A DNA stretch of 20,387 nt from Bacilli bacterium (GCA_900751815.1 CAADST010000142.1:1-20387); one strand, 5' to 3'; positions 7,802 to 15,617 are shown, counted from the stretch's first letter. Program-made: numbers and translations. Notes: generated by a model from the letters alone, not told the origin.

Positions 7802-8806
7802 TTAACAAATGTTCGCACTAGACTCTGCATTTAATGAATAATCCGCAAAGTCATGTTTTAAATATAGAGGATATGCGGCAGCTCCAATCATCGCAGCATT
7901 ATCTGTACAATAAATAAATTCCGGAATAGAAAGTTTAGCATTATTTTCTTCAGCTATTCTTTTTATTTCTCCCCTTAAATATTTGTTAGCAGATACTCCT
8001 CCTGCTACTATTATATGCTTGATACCCGTATTTTTAAGGGCTAAATCAACTTTCCTTACCAGTTCATCTACGGCAGTAGTTTGAAAGCTGCAAGCAAGAT
8101 CTGCTTGTCTTATAGTATTACCTCTCTGTGTCTCATTATGAACTAAATTAATTATATAACTTTTTAAACCACTATAACTAAAGTTATAAGTATGATCCAT
8201 TACGGGTTTTGGTAAATCATATGTAGGTTTTCCTTGCAAAGCTAATTTTTCAATTCCAGGTCCCCCTGGATAAGGAATATTTAGAATTCTCGCTACTTTA
8301 TCATAAGCTTCTCCAATAGCATCATCTAGGGTTGAACCTAAAAGTTCAAAATCATAATCATCTTTCATAATTACAAGTTCGGTATGACCACCGCTCACAA
8401 CTAGGGCAAGTAAAGGAAATTCTAATTTATTATTTATGGCATTAGCATAAATATGGCCAATTAAATGATTTACTTTAATTAAAGGCTTATTATAAATGAA
8501 TGACAATACTTTAGCAAATTCAATACCCACAAGTAAAGAACCAAGTAAACCTGGTTTATAAGTTACAGCAATAGCATCAACATCAGCTACACTCATATGA
8601 GCTTTATTTAAAGTATCTTCTAAAACCATTGTAATATTTTCGGTATGCATTCTTGATGCAATTTCTGGTACTACACCCCCAAATTTAGCATGTGTATCCA
8701 TTTGGGTTAAAATAGTTATTGCTACAACTTCACTACCATTTTTAACAATAGCAATACTTGTTTCATCACAACTGGTTTCTACCCCTAATATATAAACATC
8801 TTTCAT
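7802..8806 (-). CDS. tsaD: tRNA N6-threonylcarbamoyladenosine (t6A) synthase subunit TsaD
   Basis: TsaD transfers the threonylcarbamoyl group from its adenylate to A37 of ANN-decoding tRNAs, working with TsaB and TsaE in the cytosol. The 334-residue protein has the ASKHA-fold N-terminus (LGVETSCDETS), the metal-ligand pair H113-x3-H117 in NHLIGH, the SGGHTEL loop at 138-144, GGPGIE, and near the C-terminus GGVSANKYLR and the metal aspartate in YCTDNAAMIG. Length is normal for the family. The ATG follows the rimI stop directly (TAAATG), with GGGGCGG upstream, so it is the last gene of a tsaE-tsaB-rimI-tsaD operon. The identification is secure. Confidence 0.97.
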   Translation of the reverse strand: MKDVYILGVETSCDETSIAIVKNGSEVVAITILTQMDTHAKFGGVVPEIASRMHTENITMVLEDTLNKAHMSVADVDAIAVTYKPGLLGSLLVGIEFAKVLSFIYNKPLIKVNHLIGHIYANAINNKLEFPLLALVVSGGHTELVIMKDDYDFELLGSTLDDAIGEAYDKVARILNIPYPGGPGIEKLALQGKPTYDLPKPVMDHTYNFSYSGLKSYIINLVHNETQRGNTIRQADLACSFQTTAVDELVRKVDLALKNTGIKHIIVAGGVSANKYLRGEIKRIAEENNAKLSIPEFIYCTDNAAMIGAAAYPLYLKHDFADYSLNAESSANIC

Positions 8807-9223
8807 TTAACCGCCCCATTTCATTAAATAAGCATCAGCATTATTATAATACTTTCTTCTAACATTTACTACTTTAAAATCTAATTTTTTATACATATTA
8901 TACGCCGGAAAATTATCAGTAGATACCTCTAAAGTAATTGTTTTATTTTCTGCTAGCTTTATTAAATATTTAATTAAATTTGTTCCAATATTCTTACATC
9001 TATCACTTTCACTTACATAAATACTTAATAAATCTATGTTATCCCCAAAATCAAGGGCATATAAATAGCCATTAACTCCATATGCACTAACACTTACTAA
9101 CACTATTGCTAAAGTGCTATCAATTTCTGTTTCAATATGAAATGTTTTAGCAAAATTTTCGTGTAACTTACTACCTAAATTATTTATGGCTGAAATATCA
9201 TCTTTAGTTGCTCTTCTTATCAA
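8807..9223 (-). CDS. rimI: GNAT N-acetyltransferase, RimI type
   Basis: RimI acetylates the N-terminal alanine of ribosomal protein S18 and related targets. The product is a 138-residue GNAT domain: N-terminal MIRRATKDDISAI, the central strand IDLLSIYVSESDRCKNIGTNLIKYLI carrying the acetyl-CoA loop (R-x-x-x-I-G, with N where G is usual), and the C-terminal AYNMYKKLDFKVVNVRRKYY of RimI-like enzymes. I place the start at TTG 9223, because GGTG lies six bases upstream and RimI proteins typically begin M-I-R; a GTG at 9232 has no ribosome binding site. It overlaps tsaB and is coupled to tsaD. Position in the tsa operon, a common arrangement in Bacillota, supports the name. Confidence 0.85.
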   Translation of the reverse strand: MIRRATKDDISAINNLGSKLHENFAKTFHIETEIDSTLAIVLVSVSAYGVNGYLYALDFGDNIDLLSIYVSESDRCKNIGTNLIKYLIKLAENKTITLEVSTDNFPAYNMYKKLDFKVVNVRRKYYNNADAYLMKWGG

Positions 9224-9764
9224 GTTCCACACCTATTTTTTTTATATATACTGGTTTTACTTGGTGAGCATTTTCAGGTTCTCTAGTCTTTAAAAACTCA
9301 TATATTTTTTCAGCATCAACATTATAATCTAAAGAATATGTATTATCTTTATTAAGTTTAGCAAATTCTTCATCGGAAACATAACTATAATCACCAATTA
9401 GAGTTTTATTATCATCAAATACTCCAACATAGTAACCATTGTTATCACTAAATGCTACATGATTTATTTTATTACTTACTGCCATAACTTCTAAAGCTGT
9501 AATAGTCTTTATCGGAATATTTAGAGTATATGCCAATGTTTTGGCAATCGTTACTCCCAGACGAACTCCCGTAAATGATCCTGGACCATTAACAACTATT
9601 ATTTCATCTAAATTTATATCATCAATCACTTTAACAATACTTGGAAATATGTATTCACTATTATTTTTTTTATTTTTAACTTCTTCTTTTTTAACAACTA
9701 ATCCGTCATGTAATAAAAGAATATTTATATCCCATAAATGTGTATCAATAAATAATGTATTCAT
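9204..9764 (-). CDS. tsaB: tRNA t6A biosynthesis protein TsaB
   Basis: TsaB is the inactive ASKHA-fold partner that binds TsaD and scaffolds the t6A complex. The 186-residue protein starts MNTLFIDTHLWD and carries the diagnostic NGPGSFTGVRLG at 59-70, followed by a helix AKTLAYTLNIPIKTITALEVMA. The C-terminal half is short, as in many Bacillota TsaB proteins, and weakly conserved; it ends VKPVYIKKIGVELDKKSN. The start overlaps the tsaE stop by one base (TAATG), showing translational coupling. Confidence 0.95.
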   Translation of the reverse strand: MNTLFIDTHLWDINILLLHDGLVVKKEEVKNKKNNSEYIFPSIVKVIDDINLDEIIVVNGPGSFTGVRLGVTIAKTLAYTLNIPIKTITALEVMAVSNKINHVAFSDNNGYYVGVFDDNKTLIGDYSYVSDEEFAKLNKDNTYSLDYNVDAEKIYEFLKTREPENAHQVKPVYIKKIGVELDKKSN

Positions 9765-10216
9765 TATAATACCGCACTACAAAGTTCTTCGTATTCTTCA
9801 CCATATGGGGTAAATACTAAAACTCTGGTATCTTCATCAATTACTTTAAATTTAATTTCTAATCTATTTTTAGGAAGTTGTTTTTCAATGAGGTCCGCCC
9901 ATTCGATAATTGTAACTCCCCCTTTATTAAAGTAATCTTTAAACCCAATTCCTTCAACATTATCTTCTAGGCGATATACATCCATGTGATAAAGAGGTAA
10001 TTCGCCACTATCATATTCTTTTATTATTGTAAATGTTGGACTAGTTATTGTATCTTTTATTCCTAGGGAAGCTGCAAATCCTTTAGTAAATACAGTCTTA
10101 CCACTACCAAGTTCCCCAATAAGGCAAATTACCATATTAGGAAATTTTTCACTTTCAATATTTTGGGCAATTGTTAAAGTATCTTCAACTGACCTTGATG
10201 TAAATTTATAATCCAT
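9764..10216 (-). CDS. tsaE: tRNA t6A biosynthesis ATPase TsaE
   Basis: TsaE is the ATPase that regulates or resets the TsaB-TsaD complex. The 150-residue protein shows Walker A GELGSGKT (34-41), SPTF (59-62), and HMDVYRLED at 77-85, followed by GVTIIEWAD, all typical of the family. Length is normal. It is the first gene of the operon, starting at ATG 10216 after AGGTGA. Its promoter lies directly upstream, overlapping what appears to be the original rRNA operon terminator. Confidence 0.96.
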   Translation of the reverse strand: MDYKFTSRSVEDTLTIAQNIESEKFPNMVICLIGELGSGKTVFTKGFAASLGIKDTITSPTFTIIKEYDSGELPLYHMDVYRLEDNVEGIGFKDYFNKGGVTIIEWADLIEKQLPKNRLEIKFKVIDEDTRVLVFTPYGEEYEELCSAVL

Positions 10217-10234
10217 TTTTAATCACCTGTATTC

Positions 10235-10263
10235 ATTATAAATTAAAAAAATTAGTTATACAA
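10235..10263 (-). promoter_or_regulatory. Promoter of the tsaE-tsaB-rimI-tsaD operon
   Basis: Minus-strand TTGTAT (10258-10263) and TATAAT (10235-10240) have a 17-base spacer and stand 19 bases before the tsaE ATG. Confidence 0.7.
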
Positions 10264-10277
10264 GACAAAGATAACTA
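10243..10277 (-). terminator. Likely original terminator of the rRNA operon
   Basis: On the minus strand TAGTTAT and ATAACTA form a 7-bp stem followed by a run of seven T. It stands about 40 bases beyond the 3' end of the interrupted 5S gene and would end the rRNA transcript before tsaE. Confidence 0.55.
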
Positions 10278-10315
10278 TTTTACATATATTTTAATAGATT
10301 TTAAAGCAAAAAAAA

Positions 10316-10386
10316 ATAGGCAACTTCCTATCTTAGCATTACACTATTGTCGGCGTTTTAGGTCTTAACTTCTCTGTTCGGGATGG
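10316..10386 (-). pseudogene. 3' part of an interrupted 5S rRNA gene (attL side)
   Basis: Read on the minus strand, this is the 3' two thirds of a 5S rRNA: GAACAGAGAAGTTAAG (loop C and helix III), GCCGACAATAGTG, AAGATAGGAAG and the 3' half of helix I (GTTGCCTAT). Homology stops abruptly at 10387, inside loop C. Its helix I strand pairs over 9 bp with ATAGGTGAC at 19669-19677, and ACCTAA (10358-10363) pairs with TTAGGT at 19657-19662. It therefore belongs with the fragment 9.2 kb away, together a normal 105-nt gene, and not with the intact 5S at 19460. Confidence 0.88.
10371..10386. repeat. Left attachment core (attL)
   Basis: The 16 bases TCTCTGTTCGGGATGG are identical to 19628-19643. They encode the loop C/helix III part of 5S rRNA, where a tyrosine recombinase would exchange strands. 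Confidence 0.8.
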
Positions 10387-10493
10387 ACGAATTACACTAT
10401 TATTATATCTTATTCTACCTTGTTTTAAAGTGGTTTTTAATTTATTGAAAATATCTTAAAATATTACAAATTATTATACTTTATTTTAGTTTT

Positions 10494-10515
10494 TGGGACA
10501 CCTAGTGGGACACCT
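10494..10515 (+). repeat. Left arm-type repeat (22 bp)
   Basis: TGGGACACCTAG followed by TGGGACACCT forms a 12-bp tandem. The whole 22 bp recurs in the same orientation at 19371-19392, across the integrase stop codon. The position 108 bp inside the left core fits an integrase arm-binding site; this role is inferred. Confidence 0.65.
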
Positions 10516-10561
10516 TTAAACTTACTTCTGCGTATTTCAATATATGAGTATTATATCACAC

Positions 10562-10801
10562 TTACTTCTTTTTTAAAATATCATTTATATCACATTTTAA
10601 AGCCTTAGCAATTCTTGAAACAACATCTAAATCTATCCTTTTTATATTAGAGTGATAATAACTTCTAATTGTATTTATTGATAAGTCAGTAATTTTGGAT
10701 AGAATATTTTGTGATATACCCTTTTCTTCCATTATTGTTTTTATATCAACATAGTATATTTCATATTCTGATAATGGAGTATATTCTTTTTTCTTACTCA
10801 T
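10562..10801 (-). CDS. XRE-family helix-turn-helix regulator
   Basis: The 79-residue protein from ATG 10801 has an N-terminal extension and then a Cro/CI-type HTH: DIKTIMEEKGISQNILSKITDLSINTIRSYY, followed by DLDVVSRIAKALKCDINDIL. No effector or dimerisation domain is present. AAGGAG stands 12 bases upstream; a TTG at 10837 also opens the frame but has no site. It is divergent from the RsgI-like membrane protein gene, and two identical palindromes ACATATGT lie between them, so it probably controls that gene and itself. It is the outermost gene at the left end of the element. Confidence 0.8.
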   Translation of the reverse strand: MSKKKEYTPLSEYEIYYVDIKTIMEEKGISQNILSKITDLSINTIRSYYHSNIKRIDLDVVSRIAKALKCDINDILKKK

Positions 10802-10851
10802 AAATGATACCAACTCCTTATAAATATAAAGTACCAAAACACAGAGTTTTT

Positions 10852-10928
10852 ACATATGTCATTTATCTTACATATGTTATATATTTAATGCTTATGTATT
10901 GACTTTATATTAATCTATATGTTATTAT
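10852..10928 (+). promoter_or_regulatory. Promoter of the RsgI-like gene with two ACATATGT palindromes
   Basis: TTGACT (10899-10904) and TATTAT (10923-10928) with an 18-base spacer form a plus-strand promoter. Upstream, the perfect 8-bp palindrome ACATATGT occurs at 10852-10859 and again at 10870-10877, 18 bp apart, a spacing near two helical turns that suits a regulator pair. Confidence 0.6.
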
Positions 10929-10968
10929 TATTAATAATTAATAGAGTTTTATAAGGAGTGAGAGGTTT

Positions 10969-12249
10969 ATGAAAAATATTCTAAAAAATAAGAAGTTATT
11001 AATTGGTCTAGGAGTGGCGATTTTACTGATAATTGCAATAGTAGTTGTAGTGTTAGTTACAAACCCCAAAAGTGAAAATAATGAAATTCCAAACAATAAT
11101 GTGGATACTAATACAAATACAAACACACCAGTTGCAATGGAAGAAACTCATACAATGTATGTTAGTATTAATCCCCTAGTTAAATTAGTATTTAAAGAAG
11201 AATACACTATTTGTAAAGATGAGAATAATCAAGAATATGTTTGTGGTGGAATAGCTACTGATATAATTGATTATGAACTCATAAATGATGATGCAAAAGA
11301 TATTTATAAAGATTTAGATTTTACTGGTAAAACTGTAGAAGATGTTTTATTAATATTATGTGATACTGCAAGAGATAATGATATTGCTTTTGAAAGTTTA
11401 GAAATAACTACTGATAGTAATAATGTAGATAGTGATGTATTAATGAATTATCTAAAAGAGAATTCAACTTATGAAGAGGAATATACTGTATATGTTAATT
11501 TTGAAGAATATATCGATGAAAGTATTATAGAAAATGAAAATACCAACGAAGATAATACAGATGATAATAACGAAACAAGTACAGATAATTCTAATAACAC
11601 CCCAAATGATGACAAAAACAATACTTCAAACGAAAAACCTAACAATAATAATAACGGAAGTAATAAACCTGCTACCGACAATACTCAACAAGAGGATAAT
11701 GATACAGAAGTTGATACTCCAAATGAAGACGAAAATACTAGTAATATTACTTCGACAATAGATAGAATTAATCTAAATGATAATTTGTTGGTAATGGAGG
11801 AATTTTCAAGTCAAGGATGTGGTTCTTATTTCTTCGCAATTAATGCCAATGAAATATTTGGAGATATGCTTGTAGATAATCGTATTACAAGCAGTAACTA
11901 TAATGCAACAGATAAAACTAATTTAATATATGACACGCAAAAAGAAACTTCTGTAATAAATCAGATGTTATCTTTAAGTAATGAGAAAAATATTGGTATT
12001 AGTAATTTTAAAGCATCCATATCTGACCATAAAATTACATATGGATTTGACACATTATATTTCGTTGAAGATTATAATGGATTAAAGAGAGAATTAGAAA
12101 ATAAACAAAGCAATTTAGATTTAAAGATTAACAATATTTTAGTTGGTCATATTGGTATTTCTGATGAATGTGGAAATATGCCTGAAGCACCTACTTTATT
12201 AACCGAAGAATTATGTAATAAATATAATCTAACCTGTGATAGATGGTAA
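10969..12249 (+). CDS. Membrane-anchored protein with RsgI-like extracellular domain
   Basis: The 426-residue protein has a basic N-terminus and one TM helix (about 9-31), so most of it lies outside the membrane. Residues about 61-150 (MYVSINPLVKLVF, then YELINDDAKDIYKDLDFTGK and TVEDVLLILCDTARDN) match the pattern of the extracellular middle domain of RsgI-type anti-sigma factors, which starts with [YI]-[VI]-S-I-[DN]-x-N-P and ends in an A-x2-L-I-x-x-A helix. The N-terminal anti-sigma domain of RsgI is absent. A low-complexity N/T/D/E linker (about 185-260) leads to a C-terminal domain of unknown type containing two Cys pairs. It is the first cargo gene of the element, with AAGGAG ten bases before the ATG and its own terminator. 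A surface sensor or adhesin is possible; the function is unknown. Confidence 0.6.
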   Translation: MKNILKNKKLLIGLGVAILLIIAIVVVVLVTNPKSENNEIPNNNVDTNTNTNTPVAMEETHTMYVSINPLVKLVFKEEYTICKDENNQEYVCGGIATDIIDYELINDDAKDIYKDLDFTGKTVEDVLLILCDTARDNDIAFESLEITTDSNNVDSDVLMNYLKENSTYEEEYTVYVNFEEYIDESIIENENTNEDNTDDNNETSTDNSNNTPNDDKNNTSNEKPNNNNNGSNKPATDNTQQEDNDTEVDTPNEDENTSNITSTIDRINLNDNLLVMEEFSSQGCGSYFFAINANEIFGDMLVDNRITSSNYNATDKTNLIYDTQKETSVINQMLSLSNEKNIGISNFKASISDHKITYGFDTLYFVEDYNGLKRELENKQSNLDLKINNILVGHIGISDECGNMPEAPTLLTEELCNKYNLTCDRW

Positions 12250-12250
12250 T

Positions 12251-12290
12251 CAATGCCCATTATTCAAATTGAATAATGGGTTTTTGTTTT
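12251..12290 (+). terminator. Terminator of the RsgI-like gene
   Basis: A 10-bp stem CCCATTATTC / GAATAATGGG with a five-base loop is followed by TTTTTG, just after the stop codon. Confidence 0.85.
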
Positions 12291-12315
12291 GTGTTACAAC
12301 TTATAAAAGCCATTA

Positions 12316-12324
12316 TGTTATATT
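12316..12324 (+). promoter_or_regulatory. Extended -10 promoter of the cargo operon
   Basis: TGTTATATT (TGn plus TATATT) stands 17 bases before ATG 12342; TTACAA at 12294-12299 could be a poor -35 box with a 19-base spacer. Confidence 0.45.
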
Positions 12325-12341
12325 AATTGTAGGTGTTGGAG

Positions 12342-12914
12342 ATGAAAAAAGATTTTGAAAAAGAAGTCTATTATTTTTTAGACTTAGTTTTTAACAATAT
12401 TCAAGTTGCAAAGACTAGTAAGAATAAGACAAAGGCAGTTTTTACTAATCTTAAACTTAAACCAAATGGAGAAGAAGTTATTGTATATAATAAAGAAAAA
12501 AATTATTCTTATGTTTTATACACTAAGCAAATACAAAATTTTGATTTTAAAATTGAATTTACTAAACATATAGCTCTATACTATATTTATAAATTAACCA
12601 AGTATTTAAATCATAAAATCACTTTTAAAGAGTTTGCTGATATAAGAGACAAAACTCCACCTGTAGTTAAAAACATTTTGGAACAAAAGAATAATATATC
12701 CGAGCAATTAAAGCTACTTCGGAAACACAGAAATATTCCTGAGGTGCAAAGATATATTGAAAATCTATATCATCAAGGGTACACAAGTGCTTATGTGAAA
12801 TATTTAATTAATAGGTATTATTTTAATAAGAAAGGATTAACAAGACCAAAAAAAACTGTGTTGAAAAGATGTTCAAGGTATTGTTACGATAAAAAAAGAA
12901 CTATGTTTATGTAA
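12342..12914 (+). CDS. Unrecognised basic protein, first gene of the cargo operon
   Basis: The 190-residue product starts MKKDFEKEVYYFLDLVF and is rich in K, Y, N and I. The first 60 residues read as alternating strands (KTKAVFTNLKLKPNGEEVIVYNKEKNYSYVLYT); then come helices with KHIALYYIYKLTKYL and a region KEFADIRDKTPPVVKNILEQ resembling a helix-turn-helix; the tail is very basic (KKGLTRPKKTVLKRCSRYC). I recognise no family. The basic tail suggests nucleic acid binding. ATG 12342 follows AGGTG by seven bases; GTG 12333 is in frame but lacks a site. It precedes the SSB-like gene by 28 bases and probably shares its transcript with the next three genes. Confidence 0.65.
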   Translation: MKKDFEKEVYYFLDLVFNNIQVAKTSKNKTKAVFTNLKLKPNGEEVIVYNKEKNYSYVLYTKQIQNFDFKIEFTKHIALYYIYKLTKYLNHKITFKEFADIRDKTPPVVKNILEQKNNISEQLKLLRKHRNIPEVQRYIENLYHQGYTSAYVKYLINRYYFNKKGLTRPKKTVLKRCSRYCYDKKRTMFM

Positions 12915-12942
12915 AACCTAATAAAGAAATGGAGATGAAATC

Positions 12943-13257
12943 ATGAATAATCACGTTATGCTAATTGGAAAAATACATAATGATATTGAAAAAATTGAAG
13001 AGAACGACCAAGTTACTTATCAACTTATGTTGAATATTAGTCGTAATTTCAAAAACAAAGATGGTGTTTATGAAACCGATGTTTTACCTATTGATTTAAC
13101 AAATTATGTTGGAAGTAAAGTTTTTCAATATTGCAAAAGAAATAGCTTAATCGGAGTTAGAGGAAGATTAGAAAACAAAGAAGGTAATCGAATCAAAGTT
13201 GTTGCTGAAAAAGTAACATTCTTATCAAGTAATAAAGAGTTATTAAGCAAAAATTAG
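12943..13257 (+). CDS. SSB-like OB-fold single-stranded DNA-binding protein
   Basis: The 104-residue protein is a single OB domain like the N-terminal part of bacterial SSB: MNNHVMLIGKI as strand 1, TYQLMLNISRNFKN, a strand with ETDVLPIDLTNYVGSKV where SSB has DFIPVVVWGKLAE, then SLIGVRGRLENKEGNRIKVVAEKVTFL. It lacks the acidic glycine-rich tail with the DDDIPF-type end that recruits partners. Mobile elements often carry their own SSB for replication. It lies 14 bases before the beta-CASP gene in the same operon. ATG is preceded by GGAGATGAA. Confidence 0.82.
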   Translation: MNNHVMLIGKIHNDIEKIEENDQVTYQLMLNISRNFKNKDGVYETDVLPIDLTNYVGSKVFQYCKRNSLIGVRGRLENKEGNRIKVVAEKVTFLSSNKELLSKN

Positions 13258-13271
13258 AAAGGAAAACACTT

Positions 13272-14459
13272 ATGCAAATCAAAATTCACAGAGGTATTAA
13301 TCAAATTGGTGGGTGTGTAACTGAAATTAGAAGTAAAAAAGCAAGAATACTTATTGATGTTGGAACTAATCTTCCGAATTGTGATAATAAAGTAAAAGTG
13401 AATGTTGCTAAGGTTAGTAAAAAATGCGATGCTGTTTTTATTTCTCATTATCATTTAGACCATATTGGAGAATATATGCAGGTTAAGAAAGAAGTACCTA
13501 TTTACATTGGAGAACAAGCCAAAGAAATATTTACGATCTACCAAAAGAGAATGAAAGAGCCTAGTATTGCAGAAGTTACTCAAGAACATATTGACCGAAT
13601 TAAAGCTTTTAAAACATTTAAACCTGAAGAAACTATTGAAATTGGAGATATGAGATTAAACCCTATTCGCATAGACCATTCAGCTTTTGATAGTTATATG
13701 TTTCTTATTGAAGCTGATGGTAAAAGAGTTTTACATACTGGAGATTTTAGAATGCATGGTCCTCTTGGTAGATTTATTCCTAAAATACTTGAAGATGTAG
13801 GAAATGTTGATATTCTCATTTGTGAACATACTACCCTTTCAAGAGTTGATGAAATCCTTATGTCTGAATTTGAATTACAAAAGGAAGCAATAGATTTGAT
13901 TAAAAATAATAAGTATGTCTTTATTATGTGTGCTTCTACCAATATTGATAGGATAGCTTCTTTCTATCATGCAAATAGAAAAGCAGGAACTAAACTATTT
14001 ATATGTGATGACTACCAAAAAAAGATACTTGATTATGTAACCAAAACTACCTTAAAACATACTGATTATTATAATTTTTCAGATGTTAAAAGTTTTGATG
14101 GTAAGTTATATGAAGATATGATAAATCGAGGCTTTTGTATGTTAGTGCGAAGCAATTACTTTTCAAGAAAGTTTGTTAATAGCCCCAATTTCAAAGATAA
14201 CTTATTTATTTATTCGCAATGGTTAGGATACTTGCAAGGCAAAACTGCTGATGAAAATATTGTTAAGTTTGTTCCAAAAGAATATTATTATTTACATTCT
14301 AGTGGTCATGCTACTGCTAAAGGAATTACTGAAGTTTGTAATATAGTAAAGCCCAAAGTAATTATTCCTATACATGGAGAAAATTCACATGATTTTGATA
14401 AGTTAAATTTACCATATAAAGTTAAGCATTTAAAAAACAAGAAGGCATACGACATATAG
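13272..14459 (+). CDS. Beta-CASP metallo-beta-lactamase-fold hydrolase, RNase J-like
   Basis: The 395-residue enzyme has the MBL motifs D29 (LIDVGTN), H59-x-H61-x-D63-H64 (SHYHLDH), a histidine in DHSAFDSY and the metal aspartate in HTGDFR. A beta-CASP part follows, with the acidic motif ICEHTTLS, HSSGHATAKGI (motif B) and IPIHGEN (motif C). These are the marks of nucleases such as RNase J and CPSF-73 homologues. It is much shorter than RNase J (about 555 residues) and lacks that enzyme's C-terminal domain. A role in RNA or DNA processing is a family inference. It sits between the SSB-like and ClpP-like genes in one operon, and its partner RNA could be the structured region behind the operon, which is speculation. 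Confidence 0.85.
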   Translation: MQIKIHRGINQIGGCVTEIRSKKARILIDVGTNLPNCDNKVKVNVAKVSKKCDAVFISHYHLDHIGEYMQVKKEVPIYIGEQAKEIFTIYQKRMKEPSIAEVTQEHIDRIKAFKTFKPEETIEIGDMRLNPIRIDHSAFDSYMFLIEADGKRVLHTGDFRMHGPLGRFIPKILEDVGNVDILICEHTTLSRVDEILMSEFELQKEAIDLIKNNKYVFIMCASTNIDRIASFYHANRKAGTKLFICDDYQKKILDYVTKTTLKHTDYYNFSDVKSFDGKLYEDMINRGFCMLVRSNYFSRKFVNSPNFKDNLFIYSQWLGYLQGKTADENIVKFVPKEYYYLHSSGHATAKGITEVCNIVKPKVIIPIHGENSHDFDKLNLPYKVKHLKNKKAYDI

Positions 14460-14491
14460 TATTTATAATAAATTAGAAAGGAATGAAAAAT

Positions 14492-15076
14492 ATGAGTACT
14501 AAGAAACCAAAAAAGAAAAAGAAGAAAGAGACTAAACCTAAAACCCCCTCTGAAGTTAAATTATTTGATAATCGTATAATTCGCTTAAATAAGTCTATTG
14601 GCAGAGAAGAAGCTGATGAAATAGTAGAGCAACTATTAAAACTAGACTCTATGAAAAGCAAGAAAGATATAATATTTTATATTAATTCTCCTGGTGGTAC
14701 TGTTTCCGAAGGAATGGCTATTTATGACGCAATGCAAATGGTAAAGAGCGATATTCAAACAATATGCATTGGACGATGTGCTTCAATGGCTGCTGTAATT
14801 CTTAGTGGTGGAACAAAAGGCAAAAGATATATAACTCCGAATAGTGAAGTTATGATACATGAAGTTAGTACTATTAATATAGGGAAAATCGGAGAAGTTA
14901 AAATTGATTTTGAACATTCTAATGCTTTAAATGAACGTATTATTAAGCTGTTATCAGATAATACTGGAAAAAGCATTGAACAAGTTAGAGATGATATTCA
15001 ATTAAAAGACAAGTGGTTTAATGCAGAAGATGCACTTGCATATGGTTTAGTCGATAAAGTGTTAGTTAAAAACTAA
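14492..15076 (+). CDS. ClpP-like serine protease
   Basis: A 194-residue ClpP/crotonase-fold protease. S98 lies in GRCASMAA, H123 in VMIHE, and the third member is probably D168 in VRDDIQ, so the catalytic triad is complete. The oxyanion region YINSPGGTVSEGMAIYDAM is canonical, and the C-terminal part DKWFNAEDALAYGLVDKVL is typical. In place of the usual short N-terminal axial loop it has a lysine-rich leader (KKPKKKKKKE), so docking to a Clp ATPase may differ. ATG 14492 has AAAGGA at good spacing; ATG 14483 is directly on the site. It is the last gene of the operon. Some phage ClpP-like proteases mature capsids, but no capsid gene is present here, so the substrate is unknown. Confidence 0.85.
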   Translation: MSTKKPKKKKKKETKPKTPSEVKLFDNRIIRLNKSIGREEADEIVEQLLKLDSMKSKKDIIFYINSPGGTVSEGMAIYDAMQMVKSDIQTICIGRCASMAAVILSGGTKGKRYITPNSEVMIHEVSTINIGKIGEVKIDFEHSNALNERIIKLLSDNTGKSIEQVRDDIQLKDKWFNAEDALAYGLVDKVLVKN

Positions 15077-15149
15077 ATGTGATTAAAATCGGATTAGGTT
15101 ATATATATTATGATAGTGAATACGAAAAATATTTACTATTACATTATTA

Positions 15150-15460
15150 AAAGGACCCAATAAGAGATAATGTCCTAATCATTCAAAAAGGTATATCTTA
15201 TCTTTAATGTAATGATTTTTAAAAAACTTGTTCAAGTCAGATACGGAACAATTGTGGAGTCCTTGAATACTAGTTCACACCTAAGTATTTTTGTTGTTAA
15301 GACAACCTCGACCCGACCGTCATACTGGACATTATGTGGTAACACATAAGAACCCAGACCGTTAATTTATCTGACCGTAGTTGTTTAATAATGTAAATAT
15401 CAACAATTTGAAAGAAATTCTAAAGTGTGTGAGGCTTAAGTTTTTCTTGACTACGTGATA
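15150..15460 (+). ncRNA. Candidate structured noncoding RNA
   Basis: A gene-free region with several nested helices that I read directly: AGGAC/GTCCT (15152-15156 with 15172-15176), AATCATT/AATGATT (15177-15183 with 15211-15217), a closing helix GTCAGAT/ATCTGAC (15236-15242 with 15369-15375) that contains GTTGT-TAAG-ACAAC (15293-15306) and a 7-bp hairpin TTATGTG-GTAA-CACATAA with a GNRA loop (15332-15349) inside CTGG/CCAG (15325-15328 with 15354-15357), and CGTAGT/ACTACG (15376-15381 with 15450-15455). Positions 15301-15360 are 50% G+C, far above the surroundings. The strand is chosen because the operon before it is on plus and a terminator lies at 15618-15645. I cannot match it to a named RNA family. 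It could start near the clpP-like stop and reach the terminator (about 560 nt). Confidence 0.5.
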
Positions 15461-15617
15461 AATAATTCTAATAGTATAAGTAATCATAATAACAACAACA
15501 ATAATAATCAAAATTCAAATTCAAAAAATAATAAGTATAATAATAATTCAAAATGTAATGAGAAGAATAATTTAAAAAATGAAAGTAAAGTAGATATTAG
15601 AAAAATTAGTAAGAATT
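15461..15617. other. A-rich low-complexity spacer
   Basis: AAT, AAC and CAA repeats dominate. One frame from GTG 15455 to TAA 15619 is open and would encode an Asn-rich peptide, but it has no ribosome binding site. It may be the 3' part of the preceding RNA transcript. Confidence 0.4.

Noticed and set aside
11469..11761. Frames overlapping the Asn/Thr-rich linker of the RsgI-like gene
   Set aside because: These are by-products of low-complexity codons; no ribosome binding sites and no family resemblance.
15236..15460. Group I intron or hammerhead ribozyme in the structured region
   Set aside because: I could not find the group I core segments or the hammerhead CTGATGA...GAAA core on either strand.
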